Part shown: one piece after another, positions 18,341 through 28,169 of the stretch
Layout of the letters: each line of letters starts with the position of its first letter
Position numbering within the stretch: position 1 is the first letter of the stretch
Source of the DNA: Pseudovibrio axinellae
Lineage (GTDB): Bacteria > Pseudomonadota > Alphaproteobacteria > Rhizobiales > Stappiaceae
Assembly: GCF_900110875.1 (NCBI RefSeq)
Contig: NZ_FOFM01000014.1
Span: forward strand, 16,653-80,652
Length of the DNA: 64,000 bases
Direction of reading: 5' to 3'
The notes under the pieces: model-generated
What the model was told of the DNA's origin: nothing
Database searches by the model: none
What the model saw: the letters and a program-made list of their open reading frames with translations, nothing else
Program-made: the position numbers and the translations under genes

Positions 18341-21133
18341 ATGAACGTAGTCATTGTGGAATCACCGGCGAAAGCCAAGACCATCAACAAATATCTGGGC
18401 AAGGACTATACAGTTCTGGCGTCCTACGGACACGTGCGAGACCTTCCCCCTAAGGATGGCTCGGTACTACCCGATGATGACTTTGCCATGTCATGGTCTG
18501 TCGATTCTAAATCTCAAAAGCGCCTGTCGGAGATCGCCAGCGCTGTGAAGGAGGCGGACCGCCTTATTCTCGCGACTGACCCCGACCGCGAAGGGGAAGC
18601 CATTTCCTGGCACGTTTTGGAAGTCCTGAAAAAGAAACGCGTCCTGAAGGATAAGAAGATTGAGCGCGTGGTCTTCAACGCAATCACTAAAAGCTCTATC
18701 CTTGAGGCCATGCAGAACCCGCGCGAGCTGGACGTGCCACTGGTTGATGCCTATTTGGCGCGCCGCGCACTAGACTACCTCGTCGGCTTTACACTCTCCC
18801 CTGTTTTGTGGCGCAAATTACCCGGCGCCCGTTCTGCAGGCCGTGTGCAATCCGTTGCCCTGCGCCTTGTATGTGAGCGTGAAGGCGAGATCGAGACTTT
18901 CAAGTCGCAGGAATACTGGTCCATCCTGGCAAACCTCAACACCCCACAAAACGCAGCTCTTCCAGCGCGATTGACCGGTTTTGACGGTAAGAAGATTACT
19001 CGCCTCGACATCACTTCCGAAGGTGAAGCTACAACCATCAAGAAGATGCTGGAAAGCGCAAGCTTCAACGTGGCAAACGTTGAAAGCAAACCACAAAAGC
19101 GCAATCCATACGCACCGTTCACCACGTCCACGCTGCAGCAGGAAGCATCGCGCAAGCTCGGCTTTGCCGCAGCGCGCACAATGCAGGTGGCTCAAAAGCT
19201 CTATGAAGGTGCCAACATTGGCGGCGAGACCACAGGTCTCATCACCTATATGCGTACCGATGGCGTGCAGATTGCACAGGAAGCAATTCAAAGCTGCCGC
19301 AGTGTCATTGCCTCCCGTCATGGCGATGAGTATGTGCCGGAAAAACCGCGCATCTACTCTGTGAAAGCAAAGAACGCTCAGGAAGCGCACGAAGCGATCC
19401 GACCAACCGAACTGACACGCCACCCGCGCGATATGGCCCAGTTCCTTGATGAAGACGGCGCTCGTCTTTATGAGCTGATCTGGAAGCGGACCATCGCCTC
19501 ACAGATGGCCTCTGCTGTTCTGGAACGCACCACCATTGATATTGACGCAAACGACGGCTCCAAGAAGGCATCTCTGCGCGCCTCTGGCTCAGTCGTGCGC
19601 TTTGACGGCTTCCTTGCGCTCTATCAAGAGGGCAAGGATGATGAGGAAGACGAAGAAAGCCGCCGTCTTCCAGCAGTCAATAAAGGCGACAGCCTTGACC
19701 GCAAGGGCATTGAGGCCAACCAGCATTTCACCGAGCCGCCACCACGCTTCACGGAAGCGACACTGGTCAAAAAGATGGAAGAGCTCGGCATTGGTCGTCC
19801 CTCCACTTACGCAGCAACATTGCAGACCCTGCGTGATCGTGAGTATGTGGACCTGGACAAAAAGCGCCTTATTCCGCAGGACAAAGGCCGTCTCGTAATC
19901 GCGTTCCTTGAGGACTTCTTCAATCGCTATGTGGAATACGATTTCACAGCTAGCCTTGAAGATCAGCTCGATAAGATTTCCGCCGGTGATTTGGAATGGA
20001 AGGCTGTTTTGCGTGATTTCTGGAATCCATTCCACGAGATTTGCGATGAGGTCATCAAGCGTTCCAATACTGAAGTTTTGGATGCTCTGAATGAAACGCT
20101 GAAAGCGCACGTCTTCCCCGTTACTGAAGAAGGCAAAGACCCACGCAAGTGCCCGAACTGTGAGACAGGCCGCTTGTCGCTGAAGGTCTCCCGATTTGGT
20201 GCCTTTGTTGGGTGTTCCAATTACAACAAAGAGAAAAAAGACGGCAAGGTTCCTGATGAGGACCCACCACATTGTGGCTATACCCGCCAGCTGGTAAACG
20301 GCGGCGGCGAAGCAGAAGCCGGTGTGGATGGAACCAAGGTTTTGGGCATTGACCCTGTTTCCGGATTGGAAGTCTCCTTGCGCCGTGGCCGTTTTGGTCC
20401 ATATGTGCAGTTAGGCGAAGAAGCCAAACCAAAACGCTCATCCCTGCCCAAAGGCTGGAGTGCAGCGGAACTGGATCTGGAAAAGGCTCTGGAACTGCTC
20501 TCACTGCCGCGTGAGGTGGGCGAGCACCCTGAAGACGGCAAAATGATTTCTGCCGGATTAGGACGTTTCGGTCCATTCGTGCTACACGATGGCACCTATG
20601 CAAATCTGGATAGCCCGGAAGAGGTGTTTTCCGTAGGCATCAACCGCGCTGTAACCCTGCTGGCTGAGAAGCGCGCAAAGGGTGGCGGACGCGGAGCAGC
20701 AGCAAAACCACTCAAAGAATTGGGTGATCACCCAGATGGCGGCGCGATCAACGTGTATGCAGGTCGATACGGCCCCTACGTCAAATGGGAGAAAACTAAT
20801 GCAACCTTGCCAAAGGACATTGCACCTGAAGCAGTGACGCTGGAGCAGGCAATTGAGCTTGTAAATGCAAAGGCAAGTGCAAAAGGCAAGAAGAAGGCTC
20901 CTGCAAAGAAAGCAGCAGCAAAGAAAACAACCGCCAAAAAAGCCGCCCCGAAGGGTGCTTTGAAAGAATATGGCGATCATCCGGATGGCGGAGCAATGGA
21001 ACTGCGCGACAGTGGCCGCCTTGGCATTCGGATCAAATGGGGCAAAGAGTTCGTCTCTCTGCCTAAAGGAACAGACCCGGAGACGGTAACCCGCGAACAG
21101 GCTATTGAGCTTATAAACGCGAAGAAGGGCTAA
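18341..21133 (+). CDS. topA: DNA topoisomerase I
   Basis: TopA relaxes negative supercoils by cutting one strand. The protein is 930 residues from the ATG at 18341, which has AGGA just upstream and gives the standard MNVVIVESPAKAKTI start. A Toprim domain (1-115) includes ATDPDREGEAISWH, and the active-site Tyr303 lies in ITYMRTDG. One C-terminal zinc-ribbon unit (CPNC...CGY, about 600-650) is followed by several acidic GDHPDGG repeats. A Lys/Ala-rich linker (about 850-880) separates the last two. Terminator-like hairpin at 21168. Confidence 0.97.
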   Translation: MNVVIVESPAKAKTINKYLGKDYTVLASYGHVRDLPPKDGSVLPDDDFAMSWSVDSKSQKRLSEIASAVKEADRLILATDPDREGEAISWHVLEVLKKKRVLKDKKIERVVFNAITKSSILEAMQNPRELDVPLVDAYLARRALDYLVGFTLSPVLWRKLPGARSAGRVQSVALRLVCEREGEIETFKSQEYWSILANLNTPQNAALPARLTGFDGKKITRLDITSEGEATTIKKMLESASFNVANVESKPQKRNPYAPFTTSTLQQEASRKLGFAAARTMQVAQKLYEGANIGGETTGLITYMRTDGVQIAQEAIQSCRSVIASRHGDEYVPEKPRIYSVKAKNAQEAHEAIRPTELTRHPRDMAQFLDEDGARLYELIWKRTIASQMASAVLERTTIDIDANDGSKKASLRASGSVVRFDGFLALYQEGKDDEEDEESRRLPAVNKGDSLDRKGIEANQHFTEPPPRFTEATLVKKMEELGIGRPSTYAATLQTLRDREYVDLDKKRLIPQDKGRLVIAFLEDFFNRYVEYDFTASLEDQLDKISAGDLEWKAVLRDFWNPFHEICDEVIKRSNTEVLDALNETLKAHVFPVTEEGKDPRKCPNCETGRLSLKVSRFGAFVGCSNYNKEKKDGKVPDEDPPHCGYTRQLVNGGGEAEAGVDGTKVLGIDPVSGLEVSLRRGRFGPYVQLGEEAKPKRSSLPKGWSAAELDLEKALELLSLPREVGEHPEDGKMISAGLGRFGPFVLHDGTYANLDSPEEVFSVGINRAVTLLAEKRAKGGGRGAAAKPLKELGDHPDGGAINVYAGRYGPYVKWEKTNATLPKDIAPEAVTLEQAIELVNAKASAKGKKKAPAKKAAAKKTTAKKAAPKGALKEYGDHPDGGAMELRDSGRLGIRIKWGKEFVSLPKGTDPETVTREQAIELINAKKG

Positions 21134-21167
21134 GACAGCCCACCTGCTCTCCGGACAACGAAACAAA

Positions 21168-21189
21168 GGCTCCCGAAATTTCGGGAGCC
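21168..21189 (+). terminator. Perfect hairpin after topA
   Basis: GGCTCCCGAAA and its exact complement form a 22-bp palindrome between topA and rnr. The T run is weak (ATTAT), so it may terminate only partly or may stabilise the topA mRNA end. Confidence 0.6.
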
Positions 21190-21227
21190 ATTATCGGCAG
21201 CAACACTGCTGTACTGGATGAGATAAA

Positions 21228-23540
21228 TTGAGCCGAAAAAAGGCCGCTGAAAAACGACATAAGGGACCGGCAGAAATGCCATCCCGCGAAGACATTCTTA
21301 AGTTCATCGCTGATAATCCCGGCAAAGCTGGCAAACGTGAAATCGCCCGCCATTTTGGCATTGTTGGCGCAGCACGAATTCCCCTTAAACACATGCTGAA
21401 AGACCTGGCCGCAAGTGGTCAGCTTGAAAGACGCCGCAAACGCTTGTTGCGCCCTGGCGATCTGCCGCCTGTTTTTGTTGTGAAGATAACCGGGCGCACC
21501 GCCGATGGTGAACTTCTGGGCATTCCACTCAATTGGGATAAGGACCACGGAGATGCGCCACTCGTTCTGGCGCTCCCGCAACAAAACAAAAATAAATTCA
21601 ACCCAGTTCCTGGCATCGGCGACAAAGCCCTCGTTAAGTTACTGGAGCAGGACGCAGGGCCTGAGGCAAAACATTGCGTGCGCGTGATGAAACGCCTGGA
21701 AAACAACGATACCGACATACTCGGCATCCTGCGCATCAACGAAGATACAAAAGCCGTCAGACTGGAACCAATCGACCGCAAGCAGCGTGAAGTCGATATC
21801 GATCCGCGAGAACTTTTGGAATCGCAGGATGGCGATCTCGTCAAAATCGAAGTTCACAAGGTCGGCAAATACGGTACCGCACGCGGAAAAATCGTCAAAC
21901 GTATTGGCTCAACCAGCTCAGAAATGGCCGTTTCTGAGATTGCACTCCACACACAAGGAATTCGAAACGAATTCCCTGGGTCAGTGACTGCAGAATCTGA
22001 GAACGTAAAACCTGCGACCTCCAAGGGCCGTGAAGACTGGCGCGATATTCCCCTTATCACAATTGATCCGGCAACCGCCAAGGATCACGATGATGCAGTT
22101 TACGCGCAACTTGACGATTCTGCAGACAATGAAGGTGGCTGCATTGTCTACGTCGCGATTGCAGATGTAGCAGCCTATGTAACCCCAGGCTCACCGCTGG
22201 ACAAAGAAGCACTGCTGCGCGGCAACTCGGTCTACTTCCCTGACCGCGTTATCCCGATGTTGCCAGAGCGCATCTCCAACAACTTGTGCTCACTACGCGA
22301 AAACGAAGACCGTCCATCCTTGGCCACGCGGATGGTCTTTGACAAGAACGGCAAAAAGATCTCACACTCATTCCACCGTGTGATCATGCGCAGCGCCGCC
22401 AAACTGTCTTACCAGCAAGCGCAAAAGGCAATTGAAGGCGTAACCGACGATAAGACCGGACCATTGCTGGAAACCGTTCTTCAGCCACTTTGGGCTGCCT
22501 ATGAGATCCTCAAGCGTGGTCGCGACAAACGCCAGCCGCTGGAACTCGATATTCCTGAGCGCCGCATTCTGCTCAAAGAAGACGGAACCGTCGACCAAAT
22601 CGTTGTGCCAGAACGCCTTGATGCACATAAGCTCATTGAAGAGTGTATGATTCAGGCCAACGTGTCAGCAGCCGAAGAGCTGGAAAAGCGCAGCACACCA
22701 CTGCTTTACCGCATCCATGATGCCTCCACGCCTGAGAAGCTGGAAAACCTGCGGGATTTTCTCTCTACTCTAAACGTAAAACTGCCTCATATCGGTGGTT
22801 TGCGAGCTGCCGTCTTTAATAACATTTTGGACAAGTTCAAAGACACAGCCAGCGCGACAATGGTGTCTGAAGTTGTGCTTCGCTCACAAGCACAAGCTGA
22901 ATACAATCCAGACAATATCGGTCACTTCGGGCTGAACCTTCGCCGTTATGCACACTTTACATCACCCATCCGCCGTTACGCGGATTTGATTGTGCACAGA
23001 GCTCTCATTCGCGCTTTGAAGCTTGGCGATGATGGCCTGCCTTATGGCATCGAAGAGAAACTTCCCGCTATTGCAGCCGAGATTTCCGGCGCAGAACGCC
23101 GCGCAATGCTCGCAGAACGCGAAACCATTGACCGGTTGATTGCCCTGTATCTTTGCGACCGAATTGGCGCTGAATTCCAAGGCCGCATCGCAGGTGTGAC
23201 CAAATCTGGCCTGTTCGTGAAGCTGCTACAAAATGGCGCAGACGGCTTCATTCCTGCATCTACCATTGGTATGGATTACTACGAATATGTAGAATCAGCT
23301 CATGCCCTCGTGGGCAGAGCGACCGGTGAAACCTACCAACTTGGAGATGCCGTGCAGGTCAAACTGGTGGAAGCCGCCCCATTTGCGGGTTCCTTAAGGT
23401 TTGAAATGCTGACGGAAGGCAAATCCAAGAGCGAAGCAGCAGGACGGGTTGCGAAGCACAAGGGTTGGCAAGCAAGAAACGATAGCAAGCCAAAAGGGTT
23501 GCGCCGGTCCAAAAACGGAAACAAGCGGAAGCGCACGTAA
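21228..23540 (+). CDS. rnr: Ribonuclease R
   Basis: RNase R is a 3'-5' exoribonuclease that degrades structured RNA. The 770-residue protein has an N-terminal winged helix (about 17-75), cold-shock domains, the RNB catalytic core (about 265-600, with ITIDPATAKDHDDAVY holding the metal-binding aspartates and FTSPIRRYADLIVHR) and a C-terminal S1 domain ending in a basic tail. The chosen start is TTG at 21228. An ATG 16 codons later (21276) is a real alternative. Confidence 0.95.
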   Translation: MSRKKAAEKRHKGPAEMPSREDILKFIADNPGKAGKREIARHFGIVGAARIPLKHMLKDLAASGQLERRRKRLLRPGDLPPVFVVKITGRTADGELLGIPLNWDKDHGDAPLVLALPQQNKNKFNPVPGIGDKALVKLLEQDAGPEAKHCVRVMKRLENNDTDILGILRINEDTKAVRLEPIDRKQREVDIDPRELLESQDGDLVKIEVHKVGKYGTARGKIVKRIGSTSSEMAVSEIALHTQGIRNEFPGSVTAESENVKPATSKGREDWRDIPLITIDPATAKDHDDAVYAQLDDSADNEGGCIVYVAIADVAAYVTPGSPLDKEALLRGNSVYFPDRVIPMLPERISNNLCSLRENEDRPSLATRMVFDKNGKKISHSFHRVIMRSAAKLSYQQAQKAIEGVTDDKTGPLLETVLQPLWAAYEILKRGRDKRQPLELDIPERRILLKEDGTVDQIVVPERLDAHKLIEECMIQANVSAAEELEKRSTPLLYRIHDASTPEKLENLRDFLSTLNVKLPHIGGLRAAVFNNILDKFKDTASATMVSEVVLRSQAQAEYNPDNIGHFGLNLRRYAHFTSPIRRYADLIVHRALIRALKLGDDGLPYGIEEKLPAIAAEISGAERRAMLAERETIDRLIALYLCDRIGAEFQGRIAGVTKSGLFVKLLQNGADGFIPASTIGMDYYEYVESAHALVGRATGETYQLGDAVQVKLVEAAPFAGSLRFEMLTEGKSKSEAAGRVAKHKGWQARNDSKPKGLRRSKNGNKRKRT

Positions 23541-23587
23541 TCTGCGTGCACTCCCCTGCTCTTATAGGACGGGAAAGGCAGGAAGAT

Positions 23588-24004
23588 ATGAGCACCCATC
23601 AAGACCGGAATACCGGTGAAGCAGTTCTGCGAGGAATGCGCTGCAAATGCCCATCTTGCGGCGTTGGCTCTGCTTTCAACGGCTATCTGGAGGTGAAGCA
23701 ATCCTGCGACAATTGCGGTGAGGAATTGCACCACCACCGCGCAGATGATGCCCCGCCATATTTCACAATCTTCATCGTTGGTCACGTCGTTGTTGCGCTC
23801 GCCATGTGGGTGGAGATGGCGTACGTACCTCCAATGTGGTTACATATGGCAATCTGGCTTCCTTTAACGCTCATTATGGCATTGGCATTTCTTCGTCCGA
23901 TTAAAGGCGCATTGGTTGGCCTGCAATGGGCACTACGTATGGATGGCTTTGCAACAGCGGGCAAAGTACCTAGTTTTGGCTCAACAAGAGCCAATCAGAG
24001 GTAG
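23588..24004 (+). CDS. DUF983 membrane protein with zinc-ribbon cysteines
   Basis: The protein is 138 residues from the ATG at 23588 (GGCAGGAAG upstream). An N-terminal CxxC pair (CKCPSCG) and a second pair (CDNCGEE) look like a zinc ribbon, followed by two membrane helices (about 62-105). DUF983 genes regularly sit beside rnr and a NUDIX gene in this group. Their function is not established. The NUDIX gene starts 3 bp after its stop codon. Confidence 0.85.
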   Translation: MSTHQDRNTGEAVLRGMRCKCPSCGVGSAFNGYLEVKQSCDNCGEELHHHRADDAPPYFTIFIVGHVVVALAMWVEMAYVPPMWLHMAIWLPLTLIMALAFLRPIKGALVGLQWALRMDGFATAGKVPSFGSTRANQR

Positions 24005-24007
24005 CGG

Positions 24008-24769
24008 ATGTCAACACAAGACCTGACCAACGAAGTCAAAGTAGAGCGAACAGAAGAAAACAACGATCCGAAAGCTCAACCCTTGAGGCCAAAAGACGCT
24101 TCAACGCTGCTTATTTTGGACCGCAAGGAAGACGGATCCTTGCACCTACTCATGGGCAAACGCCATATGGCGCACAAGTTCATGCCGGGTAAATTTGTCT
24201 TTCCCGGTGGTCGGGTCGATTCTGATGATTCTCGCGTGCAATATGCAAGCGATTATCATCCAGACGTTCTCACCAAGCTGAACTACGACAAAAAGCAGAT
24301 CAAAACAGAAAGCCGCCTGCGCGCACTGGCAATTGCTGCCGTTCGTGAAACCTACGAAGAAGCGGGTCTGTTTATCGGTCGAAAGTCAGTTGCTATTGAA
24401 GGCACCGTCGGACCTGGATTTGAAGCGTTTGATGAACTTGGCATTATGCCGGATCTGGAACCACTGCGCTTTGTTGCCCGTGCAATTACGCCTCCGGGTC
24501 GCACACGGCGCTTTGATGCACGTTTCTTTGCTGTGTGGGCAGACCAGATCGCACACACGCTGGAAACAGGCATTGGCCCAACAGAAGAGCTGGAAGAACT
24601 TCAGTGGCTGCCAATTGCGCAATGCAAAGAGCTGGACCTTCCACGCATCACGCTGGCAGTCCTGACGGATCTTGAGAACCGTTTAGCAAACGACCCTGAC
24701 CTGTCTCCAGATGGCCCTGTGCCCTATTATTACTGGAAACAAGACGGCTTCGCCCGCGAAGAAATTTAG
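24008..24769 (+). CDS. NUDIX hydrolase
   Basis: This 253-residue protein has an extended NUDIX box: a GGRVDSDDS opening and, after an insertion, REtYEEAGLFIG with the metal-binding glutamates. The insertion between the two halves resembles the NUDT7/NUDT19-like branch acting on CoA or related diphosphates. The substrate is inferred only at class level (X-linked nucleoside diphosphates). It lies 3 bp after the DUF983 gene and is followed by a stem-loop terminator. Confidence 0.85.
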   Translation: MSTQDLTNEVKVERTEENNDPKAQPLRPKDASTLLILDRKEDGSLHLLMGKRHMAHKFMPGKFVFPGGRVDSDDSRVQYASDYHPDVLTKLNYDKKQIKTESRLRALAIAAVRETYEEAGLFIGRKSVAIEGTVGPGFEAFDELGIMPDLEPLRFVARAITPPGRTRRFDARFFAVWADQIAHTLETGIGPTEELEELQWLPIAQCKELDLPRITLAVLTDLENRLANDPDLSPDGPVPYYYWKQDGFAREEI

Positions 24770-24782
24770 GCTTTATTCATCC

Positions 24783-24828
24783 AAGGCGCAACGAGCCAAT
24801 ATCGCAGAGATACTATTTGTTGCGCCTT
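24783..24828 (+). terminator. Terminator of the rnr-DUF983-NUDIX unit
   Basis: AAGGCGCAAC (24783-24792) pairs exactly with GTTGCGCCTT (24819-24828). A short T-rich stretch (ACTTTT) follows. The 26-nt loop is longer than usual. Confidence 0.55.
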
Positions 24829-24892
24829 GTACTTTTCCTGATAGAACCAGATAAATCACTTGCTCCCTCAGAGCAGAGAAACTGTGATGTAA

Positions 24893-26074
24893 ATGGTTCA
24901 GACATCAGACACTGCAGCCCCCACACTCTCCCGTGATCAGCTCCGCGGCATCATCGCAGCAATCGCAGCAATCACCGCTGTCGGCCTTTCCCTATCCGCA
25001 AGCCTGCCTCTTTTGACGCTCACCCTTGAAGCGCGCGGGATCAGTGCCACATGGATTGGCATCAATACAGCCTTTTCCGGCGTCGCTGCTATCATCTCCA
25101 CCCCGACAGCCCCCTACCTAGCTCGCAAGCTGGGCACGCCTCAGACACTAATCCTAAGTCTTCTGATTGCAGGTTTCACCCTCCCCCTGTTCTTCTTGGC
25201 GGAAAATTTCTGGATTTGGTTTCCACTGCGCCTCATGTTTAACGGCGCGACAACAATTGCTTTCATTCTTTCAGAATTTTGGATCAATTCTCAAGTCCCC
25301 CCAAAACACAGAGGGCTTTTTCTCGGGGCCTACACAACGGTGCTCTCGGTTGGAGTTGCCAGCGGGCCGCTGATATTGGTCGCGGTAGGTACAGTAGGCA
25401 TCACACCGTTCCTGTTAGCAGGCAGCTGCATCATGCTTGCAACGCTCCCGGTCATGATCGGACTTAATGTTGCGCCAAAGATTCAAGGCCAAGCAACTTC
25501 AAATCTCTTAGGCTTCTTGTGGATGGCCCCAATTGCCACACTGGCAGGTTTTGTCTGTGCAGCTGTCGAACAGTCCAGCATTTCGCTACTTCCATTGTTT
25601 GGCTTACAAACCGGCTTAACCCCAGAAAGGGCAACTCTGCTTGTCTCCGCAATGGCAGCGGGCAACATACTGCTACAAATCCCACTCGGTGCGCTGGCTG
25701 ATCGTATGAGTCTCCGATTGCTCATGATCTTTTGCGGAGCCTTAGGATGCGTAGGTGCCTTACTCATGATCCCACTTTCTGGCAGCTTTACAGCTATCCT
25801 CATCCTTTTGTTTGTCTGGGGAGGCCTCGTCGCAGGGCTTTACACCATCGGCCTCACACACCTTGGCACACACTATACAGGGGCCAACTTAGCCTCCGCA
25901 AATGCTGCGTTTGCGCTTATGTATGCGATGGGACAACTGACAGGCCCAGCAGCCACCGGAGTTGCTCTATCAGAGCTGGGTTCCAACGGACTTCCATTGA
26001 TATTTGCTGGAATCTTGGGTGTATATGTCATTATATGCCTGATAAGAAGAACAAGAGTGGGCGCAGGACCCTAA
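24893..26074 (+). CDS. MFS transporter (YcaD/UMF-like)
   Basis: This 393-residue protein has twelve predicted membrane helices and typical major-facilitator features: a loop-2/3 basic segment (ARKLGTPQ), a DRMSLRLL-like loop in the second half and a glycine-rich helix 5. It stands alone between the NUDIX terminator and rpmG, interrupting an otherwise conserved gene order. The substrate is unknown. Confidence 0.8.
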   Translation: MVQTSDTAAPTLSRDQLRGIIAAIAAITAVGLSLSASLPLLTLTLEARGISATWIGINTAFSGVAAIISTPTAPYLARKLGTPQTLILSLLIAGFTLPLFFLAENFWIWFPLRLMFNGATTIAFILSEFWINSQVPPKHRGLFLGAYTTVLSVGVASGPLILVAVGTVGITPFLLAGSCIMLATLPVMIGLNVAPKIQGQATSNLLGFLWMAPIATLAGFVCAAVEQSSISLLPLFGLQTGLTPERATLLVSAMAAGNILLQIPLGALADRMSLRLLMIFCGALGCVGALLMIPLSGSFTAILILLFVWGGLVAGLYTIGLTHLGTHYTGANLASANAAFALMYAMGQLTGPAATGVALSELGSNGLPLIFAGILGVYVIICLIRRTRVGAGP

Positions 26075-26230
26075 TGCACCTTGACTTTCCTCCTGTGATT
26101 AGTAATGTGCGCGCTGAATTCCCAAAGTTTCACCGGAAGCGCACCCAGCCCAGCGAAGGTGTGAGGGTGCCACCGGGACGAACAAAACAAACCGGCCACT
26201 TAAGGCCGAAAACAGACAGGATCCTTAGCG

Positions 26231-26398
26231 ATGGCCAAGGCGACCACCATTAAGATCAAGCTGCAGTCCACTGCGGACACCGGCTACTTCTACGTAACAA
26301 AAAAGAACTCCCGCACCATGACCGAGAAAATGGTGAAGCGTAAATACGATCCAGTCGTAAAGAAGCACGTTGAGTTCAAAGAAGCCAAGATCAAGTAA
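26231..26398 (+). CDS. rpmG: 50S ribosomal protein L33
   Basis: This 55-residue protein begins [18 protein letters not shown] and contains [15 protein letters not shown], the standard L33 sequence. It lacks the CxxC zinc pairs found in some bacteria, which is normal for proteobacteria. A 156-bp upstream gap holds its promoter, and a strong terminator follows after 24 bp. It is a single-gene transcript. Confidence 0.97.
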   Translation: MAKATTIKIKLQSTADTGYFYVTKKNSRTMTEKMVKRKYDPVVKKHVEFKEAKIK

Positions 26399-26422
26399 AT
26401 CTTGTCTCCAGATTGAATTTAC

Positions 26423-26457
26423 AAAAAGGCGTTTGCATTTTTGCAGACGCCTTTTTT
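26423..26457 (+). terminator. Terminator of rpmG
   Basis: A 10-bp stem (26428-26437 with 26442-26451, one G-U pair) flanked by A and T runs gives a classical, probably bidirectional terminator. Confidence 0.9.
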
Positions 26458-26460
26458 GTA

Positions 26461-27338
26461 GGCACCCTCAACCGACCAACGCCCTCTCCCACAGATACAG
26501 CACAATGTCGGGCACGCACCAAAATCAGGTAAGCCATTTAATTTTCAGGGCTCAACAGGGTTTCTTCACACACGTGAAAATGTGCAACGTATAGTACTCA
26601 CATCAGCGCAGACACGGCTCTATCGAAGCATGCCGCACTCTTTTAAATATTGAGATACTAACCTGTTAGCTTGCACCTCAATGACCAACCACCCTCCTCT
26701 TCCAGCCACACATCTGCATCGCCATGCAGCCACGACGCAGCAATTGCAAACAGCGCAGAGCAACAGCCAATTATGAAGAGGTTTTTGAGATTTGGGAAAC
26801 TGGTGGCCGGCGAGAACCGGATGACACGAGGAGGCCACTCAGAACCCGTACACTCGCCGGCCAACCCCACGGACCCAGGAGATGCGGCGGACCTGAGCGC
26901 TCCGTAGGGAGTTTATGCAGCAGTATTGCAGGGATTTTTCAATCGACCAATGAGCAATACCGCGAATTTGCAGTCATGCATTTCAAGAAGCAGATGATAT
27001 CGTATATCACCATCGCAACATTTACGACTTTAGTAAAGCTTTAAGGTAATTGCGCTCCTGAAAATAAAGGGGATTCCTGACCTATACACAAAAAAAGGAA
27101 ACAAACCACCAACTCTCAAGAGGCATACGCACAGGAATCACAGAGCACACACAAAGATCACTCGGTGATTTCATCTAGTTTGAAAGACCTAAGACTTTTG
27201 ACATAGGTCTTTCACCCCATGAAAACTAAGTGTACCGCACCATATACTAACGCGTTGCTTATTTGGGAAGGCATCAGCTTGCGTTCTAGCTAAGCACAAT
27301 TTGATAATCAGCCAAAAACGAGAAGACTTACAGTTGCC
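26461..27338. other. Gene-poor 0.9-kb region with two strong inverted repeats
   Basis: No convincing coding region was seen. Two structures stand out. One is a perfect 10-bp G+C-rich stem, GGCCGGCGAG (26805-26814) with CTCGCCGGCC (26853-26862), enclosing a 38-nt loop. The other is a perfect 10-bp stem, GAAAGACCTA (27182-27191) with TAGGTCTTTC (27204-27213). Neither has a clear T run. They could belong to a non-coding RNA or to a decayed gene. The minus strand at 26658-26870 encodes a signal-peptide-like stretch without a good start codon. Confidence 0.4.
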
Positions 27339-27710
27339 TCAGCTATCTTGAAGGAAGCCAGAAACAGTCTCCAGAAAGCTCACGACAGATATCGGCTTGG
27401 AAATATAGGCCTCACACCCGCCCTGGCGAATGCGTTCCTCATCCCCTTTCATCGCAAAAGCAGTCACAGCGATCACAGGAATGGCCTTCAGGTCTTCATC
27501 CTCTTTGATCCATTTGGTCACCTCCAACCCCGACACCTCCGGGAGCTGAATATCCATCAAGATCAAGTCAGGCTTATGTGTACGGGCAAGCTCAAGTGCC
27601 TCCATACCATTGCGCGATTGAACGGTAGCGTAGCCATGAGCTTCAAGCAGATCGTTAAATAGCTTCATGTTGAGTTCGTTATCTTCAACAATCAGCACGG
27701 TCTTTTGCAT
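27339..27710 (-). CDS. divK: Cell-cycle response regulator DivK
   Basis: This 123-residue single-domain receiver has Asp53 as the phosphorylation site, the acidic pair near Glu9-Asp10, Thr in VTAFAMKG and Lys in ISKPISV. Nearly the whole sequence ([14 protein letters not shown]..., [19 protein letters not shown]) matches alphaproteobacterial DivK, which controls polarity and CtrA activity through PleC/DivJ. pleD, often its neighbour, is not adjacent. Upstream it is divergent from the DUF3572 gene, with a GATTC site (a potential CcrM target) near 27838. Confidence 0.95.
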   Translation of the reverse strand: MQKTVLIVEDNELNMKLFNDLLEAHGYATVQSRNGMEALELARTHKPDLILMDIQLPEVSGLEVTKWIKEDEDLKAIPVIAVTAFAMKGDEERIRQGGCEAYISKPISVVSFLETVSGFLQDS

Positions 27711-27863
27711 TAGTTTAGTCCTGCACAGAATGCTGCCCCAAAAATGGTTTAGCCATAAATAAAGGTGTGGTGCAGCCGCTCAACGACTGGCATTGGAACA
27801 AGTCCCACACTAAATTTCCTGATACATAGTTAATTCGGATTCGTTTCAGAAAGGCAAACACCA

Positions 27864-28169
27864 ATGAATTTAGGCAAAACCAGCAGTTTGACCGAAGATA
27901 CTGCACAGGAAATTGCAATTGGTGCCCTTACATTTCTTAGCAGCGACCCAGAACAGCTGGGCCGCTTCCTGTCCTTAGCCGGAATCGGACCACAAGAGAT
28001 TCGCGATGCAGCAGCCGAGTCTGGTTTCCTGGCGGGAATTTTGGAATTCATGATGCAAGATGAGCAACTTTTGCTGGCCTACACAGAAAGCGCTGGCATA
28101 CGCCCGACAATGATTGCCGCTGCACATCTCAAACTTGCCGGAGGCGTTGATTACTTTGCCCAATATTGA
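27864..28169 (+). CDS. DUF3572 protein
   Basis: This 101-residue, mostly helical, acidic protein matches DUF3572, a small alphaproteobacterial family usually found between divK and dinB. Recognisable parts are the AIGALTFLSSDPEQLGRFL region and the ESGFLAGILEFMMQDE region. Its role is unknown. The conserved link to divK suggests, but does not prove, a cell-cycle connection. The HAD gene overlaps its 3' end. Confidence 0.85.
   Translation: MNLGKTSSLTEDTAQEIAIGALTFLSSDPEQLGRFLSLAGIGPQEIRDAAAESGFLAGILEFMMQDEQLLLAYTESAGIRPTMIAAAHLKLAGGVDYFAQY

Noticed and set aside
20880..20960. Repetitive DNA near the end of topA
   Set aside because: It encodes the Lys/Ala-rich linker of topoisomerase I and is explained by the protein.
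26658..26870. A 70-codon minus-strand frame with a signal-peptide-like stretch
   Set aside because: The only ATG gives an odd N terminus overlapping the hairpin, and no ribosome-binding site fits. It could be a decayed gene but cannot be supported.
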